Of a stretch of 5,405 bases of DNA, positions 1-4,856 are shown piece after piece. A program made the translations under genes and the position numbers. Below the pieces are notes generated by a model. That model saw only the letters and a list, made by a program, of their open reading frames with translations, ran no database searches and was not told the origin of the DNA. This DNA comes from Planctomycetota bacterium (GTDB taxonomy: Bacteria > Planctomycetota > SZUA-567). The stretch lies in assembly GCA_020860865.1 (NCBI GenBank), contig JAJBTL010000081.1:1-5405 (forward strand), read 5' to 3'. Every line of letters starts with the position of its first letter. Within the stretch, counting starts at the first letter, position 1.

Positions 1-558
1 TTGCGCAAGTTTGACAATTACAAACTGCGCCATGCCGCGGTCGACATGTCCGAGGCCAACCAGCGCTTGGGCACGGTCAAGACCAAGAATATCCGCGAGG
101 TACAGGGCAAGTCGGCCAAACCCTATAAACAGAAGGGCACCGGCCGCGCCCGTATGGGCCGCGTCCGCCGCTTCGGCAGCCGTGGCGGCGCCACCGCCCA
201 CGGTCCGCGTCCGCGGGATTATTCCCTCGCCATGCCCCGCACCGCTCGTCGTCTCGCCCTGAAGTCCGCGCTCCTCGGCAAATTCCGCGACAACGCAATC
301 ATGGTCCTGAAGGATCTAGACGTCTCGTCCCCGAAGACCAAGGACGTCGCCGCCACCCTGAAAAATCTCAAGGTCGAATCCGGCTGCCTCATGGTCATTC
401 CGGAATACAACGAGAATGTCCTGAAGTCCTGCCGGAACATTCCCTTCGCCGACCTGTCCGTTCTGTCCGATCTCAATGCGTACAATGTCCTTCGCCGCAA
501 GCAGGTGATCTTCACCAAGGCCGCGTTGGAAGCTCTCGCCGAGGAGGTGAAGAAATGA
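1..558 (+). CDS. rplD: 50S ribosomal protein L4 (5' partial)
   Basis: L4 binds 23S rRNA early in 50S assembly, and its extended loop lines the peptide exit tunnel next to L22. In E. coli it also represses its own S10 operon. The loop signature is clear at visible codons 40-53 (KPYKQKGTGRARMG), followed by RGG and PRPRDYS up to about codon 75 and a basic ARRLALKSALL helix. Visible Lys45 matches E. coli Lys63, a known macrolide-resistance position, and is unchanged. The gene is cut by the window edge. Codon 1 is TTG, but aligning LRHAAVDMSEANQRLGT to the family indicates that about 18-20 N-terminal residues lie upstream, so this TTG is probably an internal Leu. The stop codon TGA overlaps the rplW start as ATGA. 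The identification is firm; only the start is unknown. Confidence 0.97.
   Translation: MRKFDNYKLRHAAVDMSEANQRLGTVKTKNIREVQGKSAKPYKQKGTGRARMGRVRRFGSRGGATAHGPRPRDYSLAMPRTARRLALKSALLGKFRDNAIMVLKDLDVSSPKTKDVAATLKNLKVESGCLMVIPEYNENVLKSCRNIPFADLSVLSDLNAYNVLRRKQVIFTKAALEALAEEVKK
543..550 (+). promoter_or_regulatory. Strong Shine-Dalgarno site for rplW
   Basis: GGAGGTGA lies inside the last codons of rplD, and its GGAGG core ends 7 bases before the ATG at 555. It is the best match to the anti-SD sequence in the window. It decides for the 555 start over the in-frame ATG at 600, which has no comparable site. With the ATGA overlap, it suggests that L4 and L23 translation are coupled. Confidence 0.85.
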
Positions 559-881
559 AACGTTCCGTTCTCGCGCGGAAGCGCATCCCCGTCGCCACCA
601 TGGAGCCGTTCCGGGTCGTTCGTCGTCCCCACGTCTCGGAAAAGACGACGGACCTGATTCAGAATCACAACACTTACGTTTTCGAAGTTGACCCGGAAGC
701 GACCAAGACCGATATCCGTGAAGCCATTTCAAAGATTTGGGACGTCACCGTCGAGTCGATTCGGATTATCAATGTCCGTGGCAAGGCTCGTCGCATGGGC
801 CGCATCACCGGCTATAGCCGTTCGTGGAAAAAGGCTATTGTCAAGCTGGCCGAAGGCGACGGCATCGACGTCCTCCGGTAG
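555..881 (+). CDS. rplW: 50S ribosomal protein L23
   Basis: L23 sits at the rim of the polypeptide exit tunnel, contacts 23S rRNA domain III, and docks trigger factor and the signal recognition particle. The family motif RRPHVSEKTT is at residues 23-32. Glu29 corresponds to E. coli Glu18, the trigger-factor contact. A central FEVDPEATKTDIREAI strand-helix and a basic VRGKARRMGR loop follow, then the final KKAIVKLAEGDGID strand. At 108 residues it is slightly longer than the usual 95-100 because of a basic N-terminal extension of about 15 residues before MEPFRVVRRP. The ATG at 555 is chosen because it overlaps the L4 stop and has a near-perfect Shine-Dalgarno site. The alternative ATG at 600 would give a 93-residue protein of ordinary length. 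It ends with TAG, 82 bases before rplB. Confidence 0.97.
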   Translation: MKRSVLARKRIPVATMEPFRVVRRPHVSEKTTDLIQNHNTYVFEVDPEATKTDIREAISKIWDVTVESIRIINVRGKARRMGRITGYSRSWKKAIVKLAEGDGIDVLR

Positions 882-953
882 TGGATGTTCCTGAAGCGGT
901 TGGTTCAGAAAACGAAATTGAAGCGGGTCTGCTGGTTCCCCGCATGAACTTTT

Positions 954-959
954 GGAGAG
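954..959 (+). promoter_or_regulatory. Shine-Dalgarno site that sets the rplB start
   Basis: GGAGAG ends 4 bases before the ATG at 964. The frame stays open upstream to a TTG at 952, but that TTG overlaps this site and would add four residues (MERV) not seen in L2. The ATG at 964 is therefore the start. Confidence 0.7.
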
Positions 960-963
960 AGTA

Positions 964-1794
964 ATGGGCATCAAGAAAATGCGGCCGATGACTCCGGGCA
1001 CGCGGCATATGTCGGTCCTCGATTTTTCCGACATTACCAAGACGACCCCGGAAAAGAAGCTGACGAAAAAGCTCAAATCCAACGGCGGCCGTAACCACCG
1101 TGGCATCATTACCACCCGTCACCGTGGCGCCGGCGTCAAACGTCGCTACCGGATTATCGACTTCAAGCGGAACGACAAGGACGGCATCACCGCCCGCGTC
1201 GCCGCCATCGAATACGATCCGTACCGCTCCGTCAATATCGCGCTTCTCCACTACGCCGACGGCGAAAAGCGCTATATCCTCGCGCCCCTCGGCCTCAAGG
1301 TCGACATGCACGTCATGAACGGCGCCGAAGCGGAACCGGAAGTCGGGAACTGCATTCCTCTTGAAAATATCCCCCTCGGCCTCACGGTTCACAATGTCGA
1401 ACTGACACCGGGCCAGGGCGGCAAGCTCGCCCGTTCCGCCGGCATGCAGATTACCCTGCAGGCCAAGGACGGCGACCACGCCATCATCCAGATGCCGTCC
1501 GGCGAAATGCGCCGCGTCGATAAGCGCTGCCGCGCCACCATTGGCACGGTCGGCAACCTCGACTACGGCATGATTTCCATCGGCAAGGCCGGCCGCAAGC
1601 GGCACATGGGCTGGCGCCCGTCGGTTCGCGGTTCCGCCATGAACCCGGTCGACCACCCGCTTGGTGGTGGTGAAGGCCGTCACGCCGGCGGTCACCAGTT
1701 CTCCAGCCCGAGCGGCGTCTATGCCCGTGGCGGAAACACCCGTGACCCCAAGGCGCGGAGCAACAACATGATTATCACCCGCCGCAAGAAATAG
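964..1794 (+). CDS. rplB: 50S ribosomal protein L2
   Basis: L2 is a primary 23S rRNA-binding protein near the peptidyl-transferase centre. It is needed for subunit association and full peptidyl-transferase activity. At 276 residues it has normal family length. Landmarks in order are GGRNHRG (41-47), YRIIDFKRN (62-70), EYDPYRSVNIAL (about 83-94), DGEKRYILAP, IPLGLTVHNVEL, GGKLARSAG, SGEMRRV and VRGSAMNPVDHP. The C-terminal loop GGGEGRHAGGH follows, then the basic tail ITRRKK. His231 (codon 1654-1656) matches the functionally important E. coli His229 and is kept. Several normally conserved positions differ: DHPL instead of DHPH (Leu233), SPSG where PWG is usual (Ser250), and RGAGVKR where RGGGHKR is common (Ala56, Val58). 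The start at 964 rests on its ribosome binding site and the family N-terminus MGIKKMRP. The stop is TAG. Confidence 0.98.
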   Translation: MGIKKMRPMTPGTRHMSVLDFSDITKTTPEKKLTKKLKSNGGRNHRGIITTRHRGAGVKRRYRIIDFKRNDKDGITARVAAIEYDPYRSVNIALLHYADGEKRYILAPLGLKVDMHVMNGAEAEPEVGNCIPLENIPLGLTVHNVELTPGQGGKLARSAGMQITLQAKDGDHAIIQMPSGEMRRVDKRCRATIGTVGNLDYGMISIGKAGRKRHMGWRPSVRGSAMNPVDHPLGGGEGRHAGGHQFSSPSGVYARGGNTRDPKARSNNMIITRRKK

Positions 1795-1861
1795 TATTTT
1801 TTCTTCCTGGTGAGAGTGACACTTTTACGAATACTGCAACCTCGGATGTTCGGAGACAGCG

Positions 1862-2119
1862 ATGGGTCGTTCCAAGAAAAAAGGTCCGTACGTGGACCTC
1901 AAGGTCCTGGCGAAGGTCATGAAGCAGAAGGAAACCGGTTCCCGCGATGCCATTAAGACGTGGGCCCGTTCCTGCATGATTGTTCCCGAGTTCATCGGTC
2001 ACAACTTCGCCGTGCACACCGGCCACAAGTTCACTGCGATTTTCGTCAGTGAAGCCATGGTCGGGCACAAGCTTGGCGAGTTCGCCATTACCCGCAACTA
2101 CCACGGACACAACAAATAA
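1862..2119 (+). CDS. rpsS: 30S ribosomal protein S19
   Basis: S19 sits on the head of the 30S subunit in complex with S13, binds the 3' domain of 16S rRNA, and bridges to the 50S subunit near the A-site finger. The 85 residues begin with the family signature MGRSKKKGPYVD (1-12). They continue with TWARSCMIVPEFIGHNFAVHTG and the C-terminal block MVGHKLGEFAITR, which is nearly diagnostic for S19. The tail is short: after GEFA it reads ITRNYHGHNK, where most relatives have PTRTFRGH or PTRTYRGH, so Pro is Ile and the Arg before Gly-His is His. The ATG at 1862 is preceded by GGAGA at 1852-1856, correctly spaced. The stop is TAA. It lies between rplB and rplV as in the canonical S10 operon, with 67- and 78-base gaps. 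Confidence 0.97.
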   Translation: MGRSKKKGPYVDLKVLAKVMKQKETGSRDAIKTWARSCMIVPEFIGHNFAVHTGHKFTAIFVSEAMVGHKLGEFAITRNYHGHNK

Positions 2120-2184
2120 TCAAGTTGCGATTCTATCGGCTTATCAGTTCGCGGCGTGAGTCAGTCGCGGTCGGACATTTTTGC

Positions 2185-2189
2185 GAGGG
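2185..2189 (+). promoter_or_regulatory. Shine-Dalgarno site that sets the rplV start
   Basis: GAGGG ends 8 bases before the ATG at 2198. The frame is open further up to a GTG at 2156, which would add 14 residues, but no purine-rich site lies just before that GTG. L22 proteins usually begin close to the (V/I)AKHRHA-like segment, so 2198 is preferred. Confidence 0.75.
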
Positions 2190-2197
2190 TTACTGAA

Positions 2198-2530
2198 ATG
2201 GGTTATGTTGCCAAACACCGGCACGCGCCGATTAAGGCGTACAAGGCGCGCCTGGTCATCGACCTTGTTCGCGGCAAGAGCGTCAATGACGCCCTGAACA
2301 TCCTCCGGTACAAGCCCCAGCGGGCCGCCCGGATGATTGAGCGGGTTATCAAGTCCGCCCAGGCCAACGCCGAGGACAGGGGTGCCGAAGGTCAATTCTA
2401 CATCGCCAAGGCCTGGGTCGACGAAGGCTTCATGATGAAGCGCTTCCGTCCCCGGTCGCGCGGTGGTGCCGCTCCGTACCTGCGGCGCCGCAGCCACATC
2501 TGCGTTGAAGTGGATGTGCTGGAAAACTAG
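2198..2530 (+). CDS. rplV: 50S ribosomal protein L22
   Basis: L22 contacts all six 23S rRNA domains, and its long beta-hairpin forms part of the exit-tunnel constriction opposite L4. From the ATG at 2198 the protein has 110 residues, the same as E. coli L22. The N-terminal part AKHRHAPIKAYKARLVIDLVRGK (5-27) and ALNILRYKPQRAARMIERVIKSAQANAE (32-59) form the globular helices. The hairpin is DEGFMMKRFRPRSRGGAAPYLRRRSHI (about 75-101). The MKR triplet at its tip (80-82), whose deletion in E. coli gives macrolide resistance, is intact. The PRSRGGAA stretch keeps the basic, glycine-containing character of the family. It has a normal globular domain and shows no frameshift. The stop is TAG, and 125 bases separate it from rpsC. 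Confidence 0.97.
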   Translation: MGYVAKHRHAPIKAYKARLVIDLVRGKSVNDALNILRYKPQRAARMIERVIKSAQANAEDRGAEGQFYIAKAWVDEGFMMKRFRPRSRGGAAPYLRRRSHICVEVDVLEN

Positions 2531-2655
2531 GCGAGAGATGGCCATCGAGCCGTTTTCGCGAAAATAACCAGTAGCGCCAGGTTGTTACATGAGCGCTCCG
2601 GCAGGGAAGACGGCACCGGGGCATTTACGTTAGATACAAATAGCGGGAGATTCCT
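2531..2655 (+). other. rplV-rpsC intergenic region with two potential hairpins
   Basis: These 125 bases have no supported ORF. They contain a perfect 12-base palindrome, TTTTCGCGAAAA (2553-2564). A second potential RNA stem pairs GCTCCGG (2595-2601) with CCGGGGC (2616-2622), 7 pairs including one U-G, around a 14-base loop. An alternative stem, AGCGC (2573-2577) with GCGCT (2593-2597), would compete with it. No T-tract follows either, so neither is a classical terminator. I see no convincing promoter. The rpsC ribosome binding site begins at 2645. Confidence 0.6.
2645..2649 (+). promoter_or_regulatory. Shine-Dalgarno site for the GTG start of rpsC
   Basis: GGGAG ends 6 bases before the GTG at 2656. 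This spacing, together with the near-invariant S3 N-terminus (M)GQKVHP directly after it, confirms a GTG start. Confidence 0.85.
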
Positions 2656-3342
2656 GTGGGCCAGAAGGTTCATCCGATTGGGTTCCGTACCGGCGTGACA
2701 CGCGATTGGGATTCGCGTTGGTACGCCGACAAGAAGAATTTCGGCCGTTACCTTGTCGAAGATTTCAACATCCGTAAATACCTGAAGAAGGCGCTTTCCT
2801 TCGCGGCCATCGCCAAGACGGAAATCGAACGGACTGAAGACGAGGTCGAGGTCATCGTCCACACCGCCCGGCCGGGCGTTGTCATCGGCCGTCGCGGCAC
2901 CGAGGCGGACCGCCTCCGGGAAGAACTCGAGCGTCTCATTCAGGCCAAGGTTTCCGTGAAGATACGGGAAATCACCAAGCCGGAACTGAATGCCCAGCTC
3001 GTCGCCGAAGGCATTGCCGAGCAGATTGAAAAGCGCGTCGCCTACCGCCGGGCCATGAAGAAGTCGGTCGAAGCCTGTATCCAGGCCGGCGTCTACGGCA
3101 TCAAGGTGCGCTGCTCCGGTCGTCTCGGCGGGGCGGAAATCGCCCGGGCGGACGGCTACACGGTCGGCAACCTGCCCCTCCAGAAGCTCCGCGCCGTCAT
3201 CGACTACGGCTTTGCCGAAGCCCACACCATGATGGGCAATATCGGCGTCAAGGTCTGGTTGTACAAGGGCGATGTCAGGGAGGAAATCACCGACGACGGC
3301 CCGGTTGAAAACGAACAGCCGCGCGGCCGTGGCCGCCGGTAG
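2656..3342 (+). CDS. rpsC: 30S ribosomal protein S3
   Basis: S3 lies on the solvent side of the 30S head, binds 16S rRNA with S10 and S14, and lines the mRNA entry channel. The 228-residue protein begins with the signature GQKVHPIGFR after a GTG start. The type II KH domain (roughly residues 39-107) contains RPGVVIGRRG with the GXXG loop at Gly78-Gly81. The C-terminal domain has KPELNAQLVAE, IEKRVAYRRAMKK and GIKVRCSGRLGGAEIARADGY. Arg131, Arg132 and Lys135, the residues tied to mRNA helicase activity in E. coli S3, are all present. The tail ends in a short basic PRGRGRR, as in many S3 proteins. The length is close to E. coli S3 (233). The stop is TAG, followed by an unusually long 162-base gap before rplP. 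Confidence 0.98.
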   Translation: MGQKVHPIGFRTGVTRDWDSRWYADKKNFGRYLVEDFNIRKYLKKALSFAAIAKTEIERTEDEVEVIVHTARPGVVIGRRGTEADRLREELERLIQAKVSVKIREITKPELNAQLVAEGIAEQIEKRVAYRRAMKKSVEACIQAGVYGIKVRCSGRLGGAEIARADGYTVGNLPLQKLRAVIDYGFAEAHTMMGNIGVKVWLYKGDVREEITDDGPVENEQPRGRGRR

Positions 3343-3504
3343 TCGGAACGAATTGATGTCCGGCCGGAACCGCCGCTTTGCAGTCGAGTCGAGACAGGCA
3401 GGGCGGGGCGGTATGAAACGGCGGGATTTCCATATAACGGTTGTATCCGCTCCTGGTCAGCGGTGATCGCCAACCGGGTCCGGTGAAAGTTCAGGAGATT
3501 TGTC
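3343..3504 (+). other. rpsC-rplP intergenic region
   Basis: This 162-base gap lies between two genes that touch or overlap in many bacteria. It contains the 10-base palindrome TCCGGCCGGA (3359-3368), a doubled GTCGA (3383-3392) and a G-rich run, GGCAGGGCGGGGCGG (3397-3411). A stem can form between CCGCT (3447-3451) and AGCGG (3459-3463) with a 7-base loop. A near-palindrome, ACCGGGTCCGGT, is at 3473-3484. The rplP Shine-Dalgarno site AGGAG is at 3493-3497. A TATAAC (3433-3438) resembles a -10 box but has no matching -35 box. Short ORFs at 3356-3466 and 3413-3466 lack convincing ribosome binding sites. Confidence 0.55.
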
Positions 3505-3927
3505 ATGGCTTTGATGCCGAAACGTTTGAAACATTCGCGCAAATTCATGCGCGGCCGCATTCGCGGCAATGCCACATCAGGCAATTTTATCGCCTTTGGC
3601 GAATTCGGGATTCAGGCCATGGAAGCCGGCAAAATCACGTCGCAGCAGATTGAAGCCGCCCGTGTCGCCGCCAACCGTCTCATCAGCGGCCAGGGCAAGA
3701 TGTGGATTCGCATCTTCCCGCACAAGTCCGCCACCGCCCGTCCGGCTGAAACGCGTATGGGTAAGGGCAAGGGTGAAGTCGACCACTGGTTCGCCGCCGT
3801 GAAGCCCGGCACCATTCTTTTCGAAATGAGCGGCGTGTCGGAAACGCTGGCCCGCGAGGCGTTCAAGCGTCAGGCCTACAAGTTGCCGGTCAAGACCTGT
3901 TTTGCCCGTAGGAGACATTCGCTATGA
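3505..3927 (+). CDS. rplP: 50S ribosomal protein L16
   Basis: L16 is a late-assembly 50S protein that helps shape the A-site tRNA pocket and the peptidyl-transferase region. The 140 residues start MALMPKRLKHSRKFMRGR and continue RGNAT, FGEFGIQAME, IEAARVAANR, KMWIRIFPHKSAT, ETRMGKGKGEV and WFAAVKPGTILFEMSGV. They end LAREAFKRQAYKLPVKTCF. All the family blocks are present. Arg84 corresponds to E. coli Arg81, the site hydroxylated by the oxygenase YcfD in that species; whether it is modified here cannot be seen. The ATG at 3505 has AGGAG (3493-3497) at 7-base spacing; an ATG at 3514 is less well placed. The stop TGA overlaps the rpmC start as ATGA, implying coupling. RGRIRGNAT with FGEFG recalls planctomycete-like L16. 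Confidence 0.98.
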   Translation: MALMPKRLKHSRKFMRGRIRGNATSGNFIAFGEFGIQAMEAGKITSQQIEAARVAANRLISGQGKMWIRIFPHKSATARPAETRMGKGKGEVDHWFAAVKPGTILFEMSGVSETLAREAFKRQAYKLPVKTCFARRRHSL

Positions 3928-4133
3928 AGGCTGAGGAAATTCGCGCCATGGAGCCGGCGGCCATTATGACCGAGGTTGAGAAGCTCCGCAAAGAATTGCT
4001 TGAACTGCGTTGCAAAGTTGCCCTTGGTGAAGATGTCCGTCCGCACCGGGTCAAGGAAATTAAGAAGGAAATCGCCAGAATGCTCACCATCGTCGGCGAA
4101 AAACAGGCAGCGGAAGAAGGGGTCAAGGCATGA
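3924..4133 (+). CDS. rpmC: 50S ribosomal protein L29
   Basis: L29 is a small two-helix protein beside L23 at the exit-tunnel rim. The 69 residues carry the family pattern. Helix one contains VEKLRKELLELRCKVALGE (about 18-36), with the usual central proline at Pro40. Helix two contains RVKEIKKEIARMLTI (about 42-56). In the motif normally written LRFQxA, Phe and Gln are replaced by Cys30 and Lys31; the rest of the hydrophobic spacing is kept. Both ends overlap neighbours by ATGA: the start overlaps the L16 stop and the stop overlaps the S17 start. The ribosome binding site AGGAG (3910-3914) lies inside rplP. The identification is strong because position and pattern agree, although L29 proteins are short and variable. 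Confidence 0.94.
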   Translation: MKAEEIRAMEPAAIMTEVEKLRKELLELRCKVALGEDVRPHRVKEIKKEIARMLTIVGEKQAAEEGVKA

Positions 4134-4402
4134 GCGAAGAAAATTCCGTCGAACGCACCTCCCGCCGCACGGTTATTGGCGTCGTCCTGTCGAACAAGAT
4201 GCAGAAAACCATTCTCGTCACGGTCATGCGCGAGTTCAAGCACCCGAAGTACGAGAAGCGCGTCCGCCGCACCAAGCACTATGTGGTGCACGACGAAAAG
4301 GGCGAAGCGAGGCCTGGCGATCAGGTAGAGATTATGGAGACGCGCAAGCTGTCCAAAACCAAGAACTGGCGTTTGGTCAAGGTCTTGAAACGCGTGGAAT
4401 AA
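4130..4402 (+). CDS. rpsQ: 30S ribosomal protein S17
   Basis: S17 is an OB-fold primary binding protein of the 16S rRNA 5' domain, important for early 30S assembly. The 90 residues contain RRTVIGVVLSNKMQKTILV (12-30), the KHPKYEKRVRRTKHYVVHDE segment and the C-terminal signature GDQVEIMETRKLSKTKNWRLVKVL (63-86). In most members the last motif reads ETRPLSKTK; here the proline is Lys73. An acidic N-terminal extension of about eight residues (SEENSVER) precedes the core. The ATG at 4130 overlaps the L29 stop and has AAGGGG just upstream (4117-4122). The stop TAA is followed directly by an in-frame TAG (4403-4405), a tandem stop. This is the last gene of the classical S10 operon. Confidence 0.97.
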   Translation: MSEENSVERTSRRTVIGVVLSNKMQKTILVTVMREFKHPKYEKRVRRTKHYVVHDEKGEARPGDQVEIMETRKLSKTKNWRLVKVLKRVE

Positions 4403-4429
4403 TAGTTTGTCCGCCATAGGGGCGCAGTA

Positions 4430-4461
4430 ACGGGCGGGCTTTTCCCTGAAAAGCCGCTCGT
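4430..4461 (+). terminator. Strong hairpin at the S10/spc boundary; not a standard terminator
   Basis: An inner stem pairs GGCTTTT (4437-4443) with AAAAGCC (4449-4455) around the loop CCCTG. After a bulged G4436 it continues as ACGGGC (4430-4435) with GCTCGT (4456-4461), including one G-U pair. This gives 13 pairs in total. It lies between the last S10-operon gene and the first spc-operon gene. No T-tract follows, so intrinsic termination is doubtful. A pause, RNA-processing or protein-binding site is an alternative. The pairing is read directly; the function is inference. Confidence 0.45.
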
Positions 4462-4474
4462 CACTCCGGCGCCT

Positions 4475-4479
4475 GGAGG
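4475..4479 (+). promoter_or_regulatory. Shine-Dalgarno site for the GTG start of rplN
   Basis: GGAGG ends 8 bases before the GTG at 4488. The L14 N-terminus MIQMQTMLDVADN follows directly, so the GTG start is well supported. The next ATG at 4497 would remove three residues of the conserved N-terminus. Confidence 0.88.
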
Positions 4480-4487
4480 TTATAAAC

Positions 4488-4856
4488 GTGATTCAGATGC
4501 AGACAATGTTGGACGTGGCCGACAACACCGGCGCCAAGCAGGCCATGTGCATCAAGGTGCTCGGTTCGACGCGCCGGCGTTACGCCTCCCTCGGCGATAT
4601 CGTCGTGGTGACGGTGAAGAAGGCGGTCCCGGGCGGTGAAATCAAGGCCGGTACAGTCGCGAAGGGCGTCGTTGTCCGGACGAAAAAAGCGGTCAAGCGG
4701 CCCGACGGCACGTCCATCCGCTTCGACTCGAACGCCATCGTCCTCGTCGACGCGGACAAGAACCCGCGCGGCACCCGTATCTTCGGCCCTGTCGCCCGCG
4801 AACTTCGTCAGGCCAACTTTATGAAAATCGTCTCGCTTGCCCCGGAAGTCGTCTGA
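4488..4856 (+). CDS. rplN: 50S ribosomal protein L14
   Basis: L14 is a five-stranded beta-barrel protein on the 50S interface that contacts 16S rRNA helix 14 in an intersubunit bridge. It is also the docking site of the silencing factor RsfS in other bacteria. The 122 residues match the family along their whole length: MIQMQTMLDVADNTGAK, IKVLGSTRRRYASLGDIVVV and VKKAVPGGEIKAG. The signature GVVVRTKKAVKRPDGTSIRFDSNAIVLV spans about 62-89, followed by GTRIFGPVARELR and MKIVSLAPEVV. It uses a GTG start with GGAGG upstream. The stop is TGA, followed by a 165-base gap to rplX. In E. coli this gene opens the spc operon. No usable promoter was found before it here, so read-through from the upstream genes is plausible. 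Confidence 0.98.
   Translation: MIQMQTMLDVADNTGAKQAMCIKVLGSTRRRYASLGDIVVVTVKKAVPGGEIKAGTVAKGVVVRTKKAVKRPDGTSIRFDSNAIVLVDADKNPRGTRIFGPVARELRQANFMKIVSLAPEVV

Noticed and set aside
1..3. TTG at base 1 as the true start of rplD
   Set aside because: It coincides with the window edge, and family alignment shows that about 18-20 N-terminal residues are missing, so the gene continues upstream.
891..943. Small stems in the rplW-rplB gap: CTGAA (891-895) with TTCAG (904-908), and GCGGG (923-927) with CCCGC (939-943)
   Set aside because: Five-pair stems with loops of 8 and 11 bases are expected by chance at this composition, and nothing else supports a function.
841..1695. Long minus-strand ORF of 284 codons, and similar long antisense frames elsewhere (for example 2527-3225)
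   Set aside because: They lie opposite certain ribosomal-protein genes and arise from GC-rich third positions. Their translations are low-complexity and match no family I know.
1795..1806. T-rich run after the rplB stop as an intrinsic terminator
   Set aside because: No GC-rich inverted repeat lies immediately before the run, and the operon continues 67 bases later with rpsS.
2156..2197. Upstream GTG start for rplV adding 14 residues
   Set aside because: No ribosome binding site precedes the GTG, whereas the ATG at 2198 has GAGGG at proper spacing and gives the standard 110-residue length.
3413..3466. 17-codon ORF (MKRRDFHITVVSAPGQR), also readable as 36 codons from ATG 3356, in the rpsC-rplP gap
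   Set aside because: No well-placed Shine-Dalgarno site, no recognisable family, and the length is expected by chance in GC-rich DNA. A leader peptide cannot be excluded but is unsupported.
4458..4486. Sigma70-like promoter before rplN: TCGTCA (4458-4463), 17-base spacer, TATAAA (4481-4486)
   Set aside because: Transcription would start near 4493, after the GTG start codon at 4488, and would leave out the ribosome binding site. The TATAAA is more simply the spacer between GGAGG and GTG.
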